A stretch of DNA of 64,000 nucleotides from Acidobacteria bacterium Ga0074141 (GCA_001464665.1 LNDP01000023.1:780157-844156), one strand, 5' to 3'; numbered from the stretch's first letter, positions 1-8,292 are shown. Notes: generated by a model not told the origin, from the letters alone. Numbers and translations: made by a program.

Positions 1-380
1 ACCGGGCACTTTTCCTTTGCGTTTTTCGCGACTTCCTGAAATTCGTCGTCGGTGATATTAGGCACGACCGCCTCGGTGATGAGGTCGATGCGCGGGATGG
101 AGAACCCGGCCTCTTCCTTTTCAACGTGGACGACCGCCTTCGTCTCAATGCTCGTTGCCTCGTATCCGGCACGGCCGAGAAAGCCCGAAAAGGCCATCGT
201 AAAACACCCGGCGTGGGCCGCGGCGATAAGCTCCTCGGGGTTCGTCATCGTGGCGTCATCGCCAAACCGCGCATTGAAGGAATAAGGCCCCTCAAATGCA
301 CCGCTCTCAAGCTTAAGGCTGCCCTTGCCCTCGGTAATGCTCCCCGCCCACTTTGCGTCTGCTGATCGTTTTATGCTCAT
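1..380 (-). CDS. OsmC/Ohr-family peroxiredoxin, 3' end outside the window
   Basis: The reading frame starts with ATG at 380 and runs off the left edge, so about 127 N-terminal residues are visible; the family is about 140 long. OsmC-type enzymes reduce organic hydroperoxides with two cysteines, and both are visible: one in the stretch AAHAGCF (about residue 60) and one in KEKCP at the window edge. The start MSIKRSADAKWAGSITEGKG fits the OsmC pattern, in which a strongly conserved W and G precede the first beta strands. It is the last gene before the window edge and is separated from the toxin-antitoxin pair by only 13 bases. Family assignment is firm. The choice between OsmC and Ohr is not made here; the sequence leans towards OsmC. 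Confidence 0.9.
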   Translation of the reverse strand, partial: MSIKRSADAKWAGSITEGKGSLKLESGAFEGPYSFNARFGDDATMTNPEELIAAAHAGCFTMAFSGFLGRAGYEATSIETKAVVHVEKEEAGFSIPRIDLITEAVVPNITDDEFQEVAKNAKEKCP

Positions 381-393
381 AATTTGGTTTTAA

Positions 394-687
394 TTATCTA
401 GTCTCTGCGTGTAGTTTCAGTCCGAGTGCCTTGATCACTTTTAAAATGGTATCAAAACCCGGTGTCCTCTCTCCGGACAATGCTTTATAGAGGCTCTCGC
501 GTGACAAGCCGGCGTCACGCGCCACCTGCGTCATACCCTTCGCCCTCGCAATATTGCCAAGGGCCTTCGCGACAAACGCCGCATCGCCATCCGCTATTTC
601 GAGACATGCTTCGAGGTATGCCGCCATATCCTCGGGCGTTTCCAAGTACTCAGCGCTGTCATATCGAGTGGTTCTAATCTTCGGCAT
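394..687 (-). CDS. HigA-like antitoxin, helix-turn-helix (addiction module antidote family)
   Basis: This is a 97-residue protein with start MPKIRTTRYD. The C-terminal half carries a helix-turn-helix: MTQVARDAGLSRESLYKALS, then a TPGFDTILKVIKALGL tail typical of the putative addiction module antidote family (TIGR02684). An in-frame ATG further upstream would lie deep inside the toxin gene, so ATG at 687 is preferred. It overlaps the toxin stop region by 14 bases, which suggests translational coupling. The expected role is to neutralise the toxin encoded just upstream and to repress the shared promoter by binding the palindrome at 987-1004. Family call from sequence is confident; DNA binding is inferred. 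Confidence 0.88.
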   Translation of the reverse strand: MPKIRTTRYDSAEYLETPEDMAAYLEACLEIADGDAAFVAKALGNIARAKGMTQVARDAGLSRESLYKALSGERTPGFDTILKVIKALGLKLHAETR

Positions 688-979
688 TTGATAGCTCCTC
701 TGCGATCTGTTTCGCTTTTTCAATGTCTTTTGCTTGAGAACCCTTGTCGCCACCTGCCAGCAATATCACTAGTTCGGACCCGCGCTTAACAAAATATACT
801 CGGTAGCCCGGCCCATAATCGATACGCATCTCCAAAACGCCGCCCCCGACGGGCTTGATGTCGCCACTATTTCCCGCCTCGAACCGATCGATCCGTGCCT
901 GAATACGAACCCGAGCCCGGCGATCACGAAGTGCACGAAGCCATTTCGAGAAAACCTCGGTTTGACGGATCTCGATCAT
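674..979 (-). CDS. HigB/RelE-ParE-type toxin (Gp49-like addiction module killer)
   Basis: This 101-residue protein has the features of the phage-derived Gp49-like/HigB toxin family (TIGR02683, DUF891): an N-terminal FSKWLRALRDRRARVRIQAR helix, the core GDIKPVGGGVLEMRIDYGPG, then GYRVYFVKRG and LLAGGDKGSQAKDI near the C-terminus. Such toxins are ribosome-dependent mRNA interferases in characterised members; activity here is inferred. The toxin gene comes first and the antitoxin second, the usual higBA order. There is no Shine-Dalgarno sequence before ATG 979, and the inferred transcription start falls on or beside the ATG, so the toxin may be translated from a leaderless mRNA. Confidence 0.88.
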   Translation of the reverse strand: MIEIRQTEVFSKWLRALRDRRARVRIQARIDRFEAGNSGDIKPVGGGVLEMRIDYGPGYRVYFVKRGSELVILLAGGDKGSQAKDIEKAKQIAEELSNAED

Positions 980-984
980 AAACC

Positions 985-1013
985 AGTGTAGCCGAATGGC
1001 TACATATTTTCAA
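985..1013 (-). promoter_or_regulatory. Promoter and palindromic operator of the toxin-antitoxin pair
   Basis: On the minus strand a -35 TTGAAA (1008-1013) and a -10 TACACT (985-990) are separated by exactly 17 bases. A perfect inverted repeat TGTAGCC-ATTC-GGCTACA (987-1004) lies in the spacer and overlaps the -10. This is the expected position for autorepression by the antitoxin. The predicted start of transcription is at about 978-979, which coincides with the toxin ATG. Confidence 0.75.
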
Positions 1014-1104
1014 GCTTTTCTCGTAAGGACTGTCGGGTTGCGATCACACTTAGTATCTGGTCGAACCGCAAGAATTAATTCGCTCGCTTGAGACTGATGC
1101 CATT

Positions 1105-1356
1105 CTAAGTGCGATATACAATTCTCGATAACTCTCCGACAAGCTTGTCGATCATCTCCTTTTCAGCTTCGGAATGATTTTCATGGGCAAACGACCGAAC
1201 ATCCTTTAGAGAATCCAAAAGTTCCGCCCATCCATCTGTTAAAGTAGCGGAGATTGGATATCCTCTCAGAATATATCTAAGCGAAATTAAACACCGACGA
1301 TCGCACCACGCGTCCACCAGTTTTCCAACTTCAATTAGGATCGAGGCATTGTCCAT
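1105..1356 (-). CDS. Hypothetical 83-residue protein coupled to hmgA
   Basis: This small protein ([20 protein letters not shown]...) is mostly helical in character, with no recognisable motif, signal peptide or membrane segment. Its ATG overlaps the hmgA stop codon in a TAATG arrangement, so its translation is probably coupled to hmgA. Codon use is less GC-rich than hmgA, and the region to its left (1014-1104) is AT-richer than average. It may be an immunity- or accessory-type small gene, but nothing in the sequence shows a function. Confidence 0.5.
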   Translation of the reverse strand: MDNASILIEVGKLVDAWCDRRCLISLRYILRGYPISATLTDGWAELLDSLKDVRSFAHENHSEAEKEMIDKLVGELSRIVYRT

Positions 1357-2660
1357 TATTGCTGAAAATTCTTCTTCAACCCCTGCCAGACGGCGTGGTA
1401 GTCCGGCTGGAGCTCAGGGCACTCCATGGCGAAGCGGGTCGGGCGGATGATGTAGCGCGACTCGAACATAAAGGCCATGGTGCCGGCGAGCTTTTGCGGC
1501 TTGAGCTCGGCGTTCGAAGCCTTTTCGAAAGCATCGAGGTCCGGGCCGTGGGCCGACATCTGGTTGTGGAGCGATCCGCCGCCGGGCAGGAAGCCCTCTT
1601 CCTTGGCGTCGTACTGGCCGTAGATCAGGCCCATATACTCGCTCATCGTGTTGCGGTGGTACCATGGGGGACGGAAGGTATCCTCGCCGACGAGCCAGCG
1701 ATCCGGAAAGATGGCGAAGTCGCAATTTGCGACGCCCGCTTCTCCGCTCGGGCTCGTCAGGACCGTAAAGATCGACGGGTCGGGGTGATCGAACGAGATC
1801 GAGCCGATGGTGTTAAAGCGGCGGAGGTCGTACTTATACGGAGCGTAGTTACCGTGCCAGGCGACGACATCGAGCGGCGAGTGGTCGCTCTCGCACGACC
1901 AGAGATTTCCGCCGAATTTTTGAACGATCTCGCACGTCTCGTCCTTGTCTTCGTACCAAGCGACGGGCGTTTCAAAGTCGCGCGGATTGGCCAGGCCATT
2001 GGCCCCGATCGGGCCGAGATCCGGAAGCCGAAACTGGGCACCGTAGTTCTCGCAGATATAACCGCGAGCCTCGCCGTCGGCAAGCTCGACCTTGAACCGA
2101 ACTCCACGCGGGAGCACGGCGATTTCGCCCGGGCCGACCTGCATCGCTCCGAGCTCGGTCAAAATGCCGATGCGGCCGAGTTCGGGGACGATCAGCATTT
2201 CGCCGTCGGCGTTGTAGAAATAGCGGTTGCCCATTCCGCGGTTGCAGCGATAGATATGGACCGCGATCCCCGCTTGTGTGAAGAGGTCGCCGTTGCCCGC
2301 GATGCTAGTTATGCCCTCGACGAAGTCGGTCGGTTCATCCGGAACGGGCAGCGGGTCCCAGCGAAGCTGGTTCGGGGTGGCGACGACCTCATCAAAAGGC
2401 GAAGACCTGAATAGCGACGGTGCCGAAGTGTCTGCTCCCGCAAAGGGCACGAACGGTTTGTGCGTCACTGACGGCCGGATGCGATATGTCCACGTCCGCT
2501 TATTCCCGCTCCGCGGGACGGTAAAGGCCGTGCCCGAAAGCTGCTCGGCATAAAGCCCGAGCGGCGCTTTCTGCGGCGAATTCCGCCCGATAGGCAAGGC
2601 CCCCGCAACCGCCTCGGTCGCAAACTCATTCCCAAAGCCTGTTTGATATTTCAGATCCAT
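1356..2660 (-). CDS. hmgA: Homogentisate 1,2-dioxygenase
   Basis: This enzyme opens the ring of homogentisate to maleylacetoacetate in phenylalanine/tyrosine degradation. It is a cytoplasmic, non-haem Fe(II) enzyme. The N-terminus has the family signature [13 protein letters not shown]. With the start at ATG 2660 the protein has 434 residues, and the iron ligands fall at H335, E341 ([12 protein letters not shown]) and H371 ([12 protein letters not shown]), the same numbering as the human enzyme. An alternative GTG start lies two codons upstream. hppD and phhA on the same strand supply the preceding steps. A WG-repeat gene lies just upstream and a small coupled gene directly downstream. Confidence 0.97.
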   Translation of the reverse strand: MDLKYQTGFGNEFATEAVAGALPIGRNSPQKAPLGLYAEQLSGTAFTVPRSGNKRTWTYRIRPSVTHKPFVPFAGADTSAPSLFRSSPFDEVVATPNQLRWDPLPVPDEPTDFVEGITSIAGNGDLFTQAGIAVHIYRCNRGMGNRYFYNADGEMLIVPELGRIGILTELGAMQVGPGEIAVLPRGVRFKVELADGEARGYICENYGAQFRLPDLGPIGANGLANPRDFETPVAWYEDKDETCEIVQKFGGNLWSCESDHSPLDVVAWHGNYAPYKYDLRRFNTIGSISFDHPDPSIFTVLTSPSGEAGVANCDFAIFPDRWLVGEDTFRPPWYHRNTMSEYMGLIYGQYDAKEEGFLPGGGSLHNQMSAHGPDLDAFEKASNAELKPQKLAGTMAFMFESRYIIRPTRFAMECPELQPDYHAVWQGLKKNFQQ

Positions 2661-2678
2661 AAACACTCAACGAAATTA

Positions 2679-3695
2679 TTATTTGATCTCCCAAATAACC
2701 TTACCGGTTCGGTCTACAAAGATCGCCGAATTTTCGGCCAATAGCATTCCAATTCCACCTCGGAAATGGTCGCCGCCGGCGTATTTTGCAGGAATGACCA
2801 GCTTGCCCGTTTTGTCGATGAACCCGAATTTTCCATCCATCTGGACGAGCGCGAGGCCGTCTCTAAAAAAGACCTCTGTAAATCCAAACTCGCGTGCATC
2901 GAAACGCGGAGGTATCACCATTTTGCCGGCCTTGTCTATAAAGCCGCCTTTTGTTCCGAGGCGTACCATCGCAAGCCCATCCGAGAATCGGAACGCCATA
3001 TCGAAACTTGCGGCGATAACCATCTTGCCGGACCTATCGATGAACCCCGACTTGCCTCCGGGTTGCGGCTCGACCCGGGCAAGGCCCTCGCTGAACGGAT
3101 CGGCGGAAAAAAACCTCGGTCCAATAACAAACTCGCCCGAGCGGTCGATGTACCCAACTCCCTCGTCGTTTTCGGCCGCAGCCAAACCTTCCGAAAAAGG
3201 CTCGGCACTATCGAATTGCGGTGCGATGACAAACTTTCCGGCCGTATCGATATACCCAAATTTTCCGTCCTCCTTCACCGCCAAGAGTCCATCGCTGAAA
3301 AACTTGGGCCCGTCGATCTCAACCTCAAACGGCGACTGGCCGGTCTTATCTATGAAGAACCACTTTTCATCAACCTCCACCGAAGCAAGGCCGTCTCTGA
3401 ACGAAAAGCAGGAGTCGAACTGCTCTTTAACGACCTGTTTTCCCGCTGCGTCGATGTAGATGCACTTCCCGCCGATCTCGACCCTGCCAAGACCCTCGCT
3501 CAAAAAGCCGAAGTTCTCGTCCAATTTGACAGCGTCGAACTGCGGCGCGATGACGATCTTCCCCGTGCGATCGGCGAGTCCGGTTTTGCCGTCTTGATTG
3601 ATCGGATAAAGCTCGATCTGCTGAGCAACACCGTTTCCAACCGACGCCATAACAATAGCCATGAGCATAACCGCAAAACGGATCGAAGTTTTCAT
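2679..3695 (-). CDS. Secreted WG-repeat protein
   Basis: This protein has 338 residues from ATG 3695, chosen because it gives a clean signal peptide (MKTSIRFAVMLMAIVMASVG, cleavage after GVAQ). The rest is about ten tandem WG-type repeats of roughly 30 residues. Each has a pattern like GKFGYIDTAGKFVIAPQFD followed by a FSEGLA segment. WG repeats form extended beta structures in exported bacterial proteins, mostly of unknown role, probably in binding. It lies just upstream of hmgA on the same strand with a gap of only 18 bases, but no functional link to tyrosine degradation can be seen. Confidence 0.88.
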   Translation of the reverse strand: MKTSIRFAVMLMAIVMASVGNGVAQQIELYPINQDGKTGLADRTGKIVIAPQFDAVKLDENFGFLSEGLGRVEIGGKCIYIDAAGKQVVKEQFDSCFSFRDGLASVEVDEKWFFIDKTGQSPFEVEIDGPKFFSDGLLAVKEDGKFGYIDTAGKFVIAPQFDSAEPFSEGLAAAENDEGVGYIDRSGEFVIGPRFFSADPFSEGLARVEPQPGGKSGFIDRSGKMVIAASFDMAFRFSDGLAMVRLGTKGGFIDKAGKMVIPPRFDAREFGFTEVFFRDGLALVQMDGKFGFIDKTGKLVIPAKYAGGDHFRGGIGMLLAENSAIFVDRTGKVIWEIK

Positions 3696-3766
3696 ATGGC
3701 AATTGTGATCGGTACGTCCCCTCATCTCCAGTTTTGAAATCATTTTAGCACCAAGCGATGCGGCGG

Positions 3767-4207
3767 TCAGCTTGTTTTCGTTCGCATTTTGCAGGTGTCG
3801 ATGCCGGGGCCGAAGCCGTCGGGGATGCGTTCGAAGGTCTCAAAGCCGAGCTTTTTGTAAAAGCCTTCGGTGTGGTGCGAGGTGCTGATCATGAAGGGCC
3901 GGTCGCCCCATTTCTCGCGGGCCTTTTCCATTCGGAAGAGCGTTAGCTGCTTGCCGCGGCCGGTGCCGATCAGGTCATTGCGGACCATTCCCCAGCAGAG
4001 CGAGATCGTCTCGTCTTCATTTAGCGCGACGCCGCCGGCTCCGACGACCTCGCCTTCCGATTCGAGGACGTAATAGTCCTCAGGGTGCTCGGCAAGATAT
4101 TCGCGGAGTTCCTGTTCCTCGGCCGGGACGAAATATTTCGGGATGTTCGTCAGAAATACGGCGATCACGTCTTCAATATCCGATGCTTGGTATTCTCTGA
4201 ATTCCAT
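3767..4207 (-). CDS. GNAT-family N-acetyltransferase
   Basis: This is a 146-residue single-domain GNAT protein. The acetyl-CoA binding region is visible around residues 80-100 (MVRNDLIGTGRGKQLTLFRM, a variant of the R/Q-x-x-G-x-G/A motif). It is followed by the HHTEGFYKKLGFETFERIPDGFGPGID segment near the C-terminus, the usual GFY...LGF motif. AGGAG lies 8 bases before the ATG and supports the start. The substrate cannot be deduced. It is one of four GNAT-fold genes within about 4 kb. Confidence 0.85.
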   Translation of the reverse strand: MEFREYQASDIEDVIAVFLTNIPKYFVPAEEQELREYLAEHPEDYYVLESEGEVVGAGGVALNEDETISLCWGMVRNDLIGTGRGKQLTLFRMEKAREKWGDRPFMISTSHHTEGFYKKLGFETFERIPDGFGPGIDTCKMRTKTS

Positions 4208-4217
4208 CGCAGATCTC

Positions 4218-4457
4218 CTAGACTACTTCATCCGACGGTCGACGCGAGAGCGTATGCGAAGTGCGTTCGCGGCATTGCCGGCACATCATAAGGAACGTCC
4301 TGTTGCCCTTCGCTTTCCAGCGGATGCCGCCCATCTCCCATATCGAGTTACTGTAGCCGCACGGGCAAGCGATTATCCACTCACGCGATTCTGCCTCAAG
4401 CGAAGCGGCCCATTTTCGCGGGAGTACGCTCGTCACAATTCGCTGAATGATTCTCAT
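4218..4457 (-). CDS. Small zinc-ribbon-like protein of unknown function
   Basis: This 79-residue protein has two cysteine pairs (ACPCGYS and MCRQCRER) separated by about 25 residues, including SIWEMGGIRWKA. This is a probable zinc ribbon. The start MRIIQRIV at 4457 is chosen because GGAG lies 6 bases upstream; an ATG five codons earlier has no ribosome-binding site. The N-terminal LPRKWAASLEAESREWIIACPCG looks conserved rather than random. Function is unknown. Confidence 0.6.
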   Translation of the reverse strand: MRIIQRIVTSVLPRKWAASLEAESREWIIACPCGYSNSIWEMGGIRWKAKGNRTFLMMCRQCRERTSHTLSRRPSDEVV

Positions 4458-4483
4458 CAAAAACTCCGGCATGCGGGCCGCAC

Positions 4484-4924
4484 CTACGGTGCGATATCAA
4501 AATGCAGAACGTCCTCCCGCGTGCCGAGCGATTCGTAGAGCTTGATGGCCGGGTCGTCGCCTCGATCGGCCTGCACATAAATGACCCAAGCTCCACGCTC
4601 GCGGGCGATCTGGCGCAGCTTGTTGATCAAACCGGTCGCGATGTGTTGGCGTCGGTACGCCTCATCAACCGCGAGGTCGTAAATGTAGATCTCCGACCGC
4701 TCCTGCTCAAATTTCTGCAGCACATACGCTGCTAGCCCGCCAACAACCTTCCCATCCGCCACCGCCACCAGCGGAATGAAATCCTCGCGTTCGAGAAGCT
4801 CATTCAGATATTCATCCGAAGGCACCGCCGACTGATACGACTCATGGTCCTCAAATGCCTCGGCAAACACCGCGAGAAGTTGCTTAAGCTCGTGAATATC
4901 GGCTTTTCGATTTTCCATTTGCAT
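4484..4924 (-). CDS. AAC(3)-I-like aminoglycoside 3-N-acetyltransferase (GNAT)
   Basis: The 146-residue sequence closely follows the plasmid/integron AAC(3)-I enzymes as I recall them. It has DEYLNELLEREDFI, then VVGGLAAYVLQKFEQERSEI, YIYDLAVDEAYRRQHIATGL, WVIYVQADRGDDPAIKLYES and VLHFDI at the C-terminus. Members acetylate the 3-amino group of gentamicin-type aminoglycosides; resistance by this copy is inferred, not shown. No integron recombination site or transposase of its own is seen. The ATG directly abuts a partial REP repeat (4925-4939) and has no Shine-Dalgarno sequence. The original 5' end may therefore have been displaced by insertion of the neighbouring REP/RAYT unit. Confidence 0.85.
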   Translation of the reverse strand: MQMENRKADIHELKQLLAVFAEAFEDHESYQSAVPSDEYLNELLEREDFIPLVAVADGKVVGGLAAYVLQKFEQERSEIYIYDLAVDEAYRRQHIATGLINKLRQIARERGAWVIYVQADRGDDPAIKLYESLGTREDVLHFDIAP

Positions 4925-4939
4925 CGTGTCAGTAGCCCG
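4925..4939 (+). repeat. Partial REP copy next to the AAC(3)-I-like start codon
   Basis: The sequence CGTGTCAGTAGCCCG is identical to the first 15 bases of the complete repeat at 4953-4988 and lies 28 bases before it in the same direction. It starts at the base next to the acetyltransferase ATG. Confidence 0.75.
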
Positions 4940-4952
4940 TATCTCAGAAGGC

Positions 4953-5573
4953 CGTGTCAGTAGCCCGACCGTAAGGGAGGGCGCAACTCAACCCTCGGGT
5001 CAGCTTAATCAAACGCGGGCAAATCCCCACCCTGATCATAGAGTACATATTCGACGGCGGCCTCTACGTGCTGCTCGGTCCAAAGATAACGCGTGCTGCC
5101 ATGGCGAGCCCAGACCTTTTGTTCGGGGTCTATCAAGCCCGCTTTCCTTAGTTCTCTAGTTGAATATGCCTTGAACGAGTTCATCATCAGCTCCGGCCGA
5201 TCGCTCGCCGAGGTAACTATATGAGCGTGGGTCTTCCGTACATTTATCGCAAACAAACGGTAAACGCGATGGGCGCTTACGCCGCGAATTGCCTCGCTGA
5301 CCGCGGACCGTGCACGAGCGTCCATCTCGTACGGTGTGCTCTTCATTAGCTTTCGGTCACGCTCTTGAGCCTTCTCGCTGGGAGCAATCTTTGCCGCACC
5401 GAAAATGTTGTACTCCCGGCGGTCCATCGAGCCACGGTCGTCCCCGTGAAGCCATGTGCCGTAGGTTCGAATGGTGATCAGATACGCGAGCGGCGTGGAA
5501 CGGTCCTGAAAATCAATATGATCTCGCTTCACTTTTAAGTTGCGCCCTCCCTAACGGTCGGGCTACTGACACG
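4953..5573. mobile_element. RAYT unit bounded by 36-base inverted REP repeats
   Basis: The left repeat (4953-4988) and the right repeat (5538-5573, inverted) match at 35 of 36 bases. Each contains GTAG followed by an imperfect hairpin: GCCC pairs with GGGC, and CC pairs with GG around a GTAA or GTTA loop. A GTAG tetranucleotide 5' of a hairpin is the known recognition feature of REP sequences handled by RAYT transposases. The transposase gene between them reads on the minus strand. Together they form a REP-RAYT-REP unit of about 620 bases. Confidence 0.85.
5005..5532 (-). CDS. REP-associated tyrosine transposase (Y1/HUH, IS200-like)
   Basis: This 175-residue single-strand transposase of the Y1 HUH class begins with AYLITIRTYGTWLHGDDRGS, a recognisable RAYT N-terminus. 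The HUH motif is HAHIV, after FAINVRKT (about residue 107). The catalytic tyrosine is in the helix MMNSFKAYSTRELRKAG (about residue 125). Proteins of this group bind and cleave GTAG-hairpin REP sequences, and such repeats flank this gene in inverted orientation. All key residues are present, so it may be active. Confidence 0.9.
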   Translation of the reverse strand: MKRDHIDFQDRSTPLAYLITIRTYGTWLHGDDRGSMDRREYNIFGAAKIAPSEKAQERDRKLMKSTPYEMDARARSAVSEAIRGVSAHRVYRLFAINVRKTHAHIVTSASDRPELMMNSFKAYSTRELRKAGLIDPEQKVWARHGSTRYLWTEQHVEAAVEYVLYDQGGDLPAFD

Positions 5574-5590
5574 TCTCTGCCGACAAGATT

Positions 5591-6769
5591 CTATAGATTC
5601 CCCCGCCGCCGCTGCTCTTCTTCGATCGAGACGAAGAGCGCTTTGAAGTTTCCTTTGCCGAAGCCTTTGCAGCCTTTTCGTTGGAGGATCTCGTAGAAGA
5701 CGGTCGGGCGATCTTCGACGGGTTTTGTGAAGATCTGGAGCAGGTAGCCCTCGTCGTCGCGGTCGACCAGAATGCCGAGCCGATGGAGATCTTTTATGTC
5801 CTCATCGATCGGGCCGACGCGGTCGATAACCTCGTCGTAATAAGTATCGGGCACGCGAAGAAACTCGATTCCGTTCTCCTGCAGCTTGGCCACGGTGTGC
5901 AAGATGTCTTTGCAGAGCAAGGCGACGTGCTGTGCACCGGCCGAGCGGTAAAAATCGATATATTCCTGGATCTGCGACTTGCCGCCCTTGCCCTCGGCCG
6001 GCTCGTTTATCGGGAACTTGATGTTGTGGCCGCCGTCGCTCATTACGATCGACATCAGCGCCGAGTACTCGGTCGAGATGTCCTTGTCGTCGAACGTGAT
6101 GTACCGCTCAAAGCCCATCACATCGCGGTAAAAATCGCACCAGTAGTTCATGCGCCCAAGTTCGACGTTGCCGACAATGTGATCGACGAGCTGAATGCCG
6201 ACCTCTTCGCCGGGGACGAGCTGCTCGGTAAAGCCGGGCAGGAACGCGCCCGAGTAAGCATAAACGCGCTCTTGCTGTGCGGCGGTCGCGGCTCCTTCGG
6301 CCGAGCCGCTCGGGCGTTCGCCTGACGGGGTCGCAGATGCCTGATAGGAATAGAACGAATGGATCGTGTCGCCGTAGGTCGCGATCGCGGCGTGGCGGAC
6401 CGAGCCATTGTCGTCGGTCAGGTCGCGGGGTTCGGTGACGCCCTTCGCCCCGCGTTTTACGGCTTCGTGATACGCGTGGTCGGCATCTTCCACCTGGAAA
6501 GCAATATCGCGGACGCCGTCGCCGTGCTGCTTGATGTGCTCGGCGGCCGGGTGCTCGGGCACGAGCGGCGTCGTCAACACAAAATTGACGCGGTTCTGCT
6601 TAAGAACGTAGCTCGTCACCTCGCGGTCGCCCGTCTCAAGCCCGCGATAGGCAAGGCGGGAAAACCCAAACGCTTTGCGATAATAAAACTCCGCCTGCTT
6701 CGCGTTCCCAACAAAAAACTCAACGTGATGTATCTTCTTCAGTCCTAATGGATTTTTCGTGTCTGTCAT
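5591..6769 (-). CDS. hppD: 4-hydroxyphenylpyruvate dioxygenase
   Basis: This enzyme converts 4-hydroxyphenylpyruvate to homogentisate, the substrate of HmgA. It has 392 residues, a normal length. It has two vicinal-oxygen-chelate domains. The second carries the Fe(II) ligands: H in [12 protein letters not shown] in [12 protein letters not shown], and E in [11 protein letters not shown]. The tail [18 protein letters not shown] is typical. A low-complexity linker ([20 protein letters not shown]) separates the domains. A TG-A-TATAAG extended -10 lies only 8 bases before the ATG, so it may have its own nearly leaderless transcript in addition to readthrough from the phhA side. Confidence 0.97.
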   Translation of the reverse strand: MTDTKNPLGLKKIHHVEFFVGNAKQAEFYYRKAFGFSRLAYRGLETGDREVTSYVLKQNRVNFVLTTPLVPEHPAAEHIKQHGDGVRDIAFQVEDADHAYHEAVKRGAKGVTEPRDLTDDNGSVRHAAIATYGDTIHSFYSYQASATPSGERPSGSAEGAATAAQQERVYAYSGAFLPGFTEQLVPGEEVGIQLVDHIVGNVELGRMNYWCDFYRDVMGFERYITFDDKDISTEYSALMSIVMSDGGHNIKFPINEPAEGKGGKSQIQEYIDFYRSAGAQHVALLCKDILHTVAKLQENGIEFLRVPDTYYDEVIDRVGPIDEDIKDLHRLGILVDRDDEGYLLQIFTKPVEDRPTVFYEILQRKGCKGFGKGNFKALFVSIEEEQRRRGNL

Positions 6770-6783
6770 GCCTTTATCTTATA

Positions 6784-7179
6784 TCATTCCTCCCGCCAGA
6801 TTATGAATGCGTTGTCGAGGCGTTCCATGCCGATCTTTGGATAGTAATCCAGTGCGGTCGGGACGGAGAGGAGGAGGACCATTGATTCATCGCCGGCGGC
6901 CTGTTTGGTCATCTCGACGAGGCGGCGACCGACGCCTGCTTTTTGGTGTGAGGTGGCGACGGCGAGGTCGGCGAGATAGGTGCTCCAGGCACCGTCGGTT
7001 ATCGCCCGCGAGATGCCGATCAGCCGCCCGTTTTCGCGGGCGGTTACGATCAGGTTCGAGCCCGCGAGCATCCGCCCGATGCGGTCCTCGTCATCCACGG
7101 GCCGCGGCAGGCCCGAGTCGCGGTAAAGCTCGACGACCTCGGCGGCGGTCGCTTCTCCGTTGATCTTAAATTCCATCAT
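6784..7179 (-). CDS. GNAT-family N-acetyltransferase
   Basis: This is a 131-residue GNAT domain. It has the acetyl-CoA pyrophosphate-binding motif SHQKAGVGRRLVEMTKQAAG (about residues 81-100) and the C-terminal DYYPKIGMERLDNAFIIW motif. The arrangement LVVTARENGRLIGISRAITDG with YLADLAVATSHQKAGVG matches the common small GNAT type. It starts three bases after the phhA stop, and a GGAAG ribosome-binding site lies inside the end of phhA, so the two are probably co-transcribed. The substrate is unknown. Confidence 0.87.
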   Translation of the reverse strand: MMEFKINGEATAAEVVELYRDSGLPRPVDDEDRIGRMLAGSNLIVTARENGRLIGISRAITDGAWSTYLADLAVATSHQKAGVGRRLVEMTKQAAGDESMVLLLSVPTALDYYPKIGMERLDNAFIIWREE

Positions 7180-7182
7180 CTG

Positions 7183-8097
7183 TCAGCTTCCAAAAGTTGA
7201 GATGTATCCGCGCGTCACCTCTTTCAGCTCCGCGTAGGACGGAATGACGTAGAGCACCGGCTGCATGTCGCTGTACGTATATTCGTGGTTGATCACCTCT
7301 TCAAGCACGAACGGCCGCCGCTCGACCTTATCCGAAAAAGCGTGCACAAGCTCGCCGTAGCTCGAGAGCAGCCCGGCGCCATAGGCCTTGATGTCGCCTT
7401 CGTGTTCGACCAGGCCAAATTCGACCGTGAACCAATAGAGCCGGCCGAGTTCCTCGATCTGCTTATCGGTCGCGATGCGGGCGCCGTGGCCGATGAATTG
7501 CGAAAAATCAGCAAAGTTTGGGTTGGTAAACATCGGAATATGCCCGATCGCCTCGTGGACGATGTCCGGCTCTGGCGTGTACTCGGGCCGCGAGTGGTGG
7601 CGAATGTATTGCGTTGAGAGCATCGTCCGCCACGAGAGCCAGCTCAGGAAAGCACGGGTATCGACGAGTCCCTCGATCGGCGCCAGCCGGAAGTTGGTCA
7701 GCTCTTTCAGCCGCCGGCTCATATCGGTCAGTTGCGGGATCCGCTCGGTCGAGATGCCGAGGTCGCGTTTTGCCCTTAGATAGAACGGCGAGGCGTGCCG
7801 CTGGTGAAGCTCCTCGAGCCGCGTGGCGACGTGCCGCCAGATCGCCTGCTCCTCGTCGTTGTAAACTACGTCCGTGATGACGCCAGTCTCGCGAAACTTT
7901 TTCGCGAGACTCGCGATGTAGCCGCGGCGCGTGCGGTATTCGGGGTCGCTCGCACCGGGATGGTCGAGGTCGAGTTCCTCGATGTCCTCGAACGGCATAT
8001 CGCGAAAGGTCGGCAGATCGGCGTCCGTCACGTGAAAATTATCAAGCGGAAAGTCGGTTTCGGCGGCGTTTGCGGCAATGGCGGTCTCAGTAAGCAT
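7183..8097 (-). CDS. phhA: Phenylalanine 4-monooxygenase (biopterin-dependent aromatic amino acid hydroxylase)
   Basis: This enzyme hydroxylates phenylalanine to tyrosine with tetrahydrobiopterin and O2. It has 304 residues, the bacterial length without an ACT regulatory domain. The iron ligands are in [14 protein letters not shown] (two His) and [23 protein letters not shown] (Glu). The substrate-loop sequence [15 protein letters not shown] is present. GAGGAG six bases before the ATG is a strong ribosome-binding site. The divergent Lrp/AsnC gene is the likely regulator. The aminotransferase between PhhA and HppD is not in this window. Confidence 0.96.
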   Translation of the reverse strand: MLTETAIAANAAETDFPLDNFHVTDADLPTFRDMPFEDIEELDLDHPGASDPEYRTRRGYIASLAKKFRETGVITDVVYNDEEQAIWRHVATRLEELHQRHASPFYLRAKRDLGISTERIPQLTDMSRRLKELTNFRLAPIEGLVDTRAFLSWLSWRTMLSTQYIRHHSRPEYTPEPDIVHEAIGHIPMFTNPNFADFSQFIGHGARIATDKQIEELGRLYWFTVEFGLVEHEGDIKAYGAGLLSSYGELVHAFSDKVERRPFVLEEVINHEYTYSDMQPVLYVIPSYAELKEVTRGYISTFGS

Positions 8098-8189
8098 GGT
8101 TGGCTCCTCGAAATTTACGATGCCGTGGGAAGGTCTCGGGTTATCCTTGAATAAATAATTGTAATGGAACCGAGTAGATTCTTGAATAG

Positions 8190-8199
8190 CGAATATTCG
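8190..8199. promoter_or_regulatory. Palindrome midway between phhA and the Lrp/AsnC gene
   Basis: The perfect 10-base palindrome CGAATATTCG lies at the centre of the 195-base divergent intergenic region (8098-8292). An AT-rich palindrome here is a plausible Lrp/AsnC binding site. The rest of the region has an AT-rich block near 8148-8165 and a TATAAA near 8250 that could serve the regulator gene. Function is inferred. Confidence 0.4.
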
Positions 8200-8292
8200 G
8201 AAATCGGCGGGCCGGGCTTTATTTTGTGATTTATTTCGCGGGCGAAACCTTATAAACTAAAGCCGAGGCCGCGGAATGGCCTTCAGCACCTT

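Noticed and set aside
1359-2414. Long plus-strand frame opposite hmgA
   Set aside because: It is the mirror of a conserved enzyme gene in GC-rich DNA; no ribosome-binding site and no family features.
4484-4924. Resistance gene cassette
   Set aside because: No integrase, attC-like site or flanking insertion sequence ends; only the REP/RAYT unit is adjacent.
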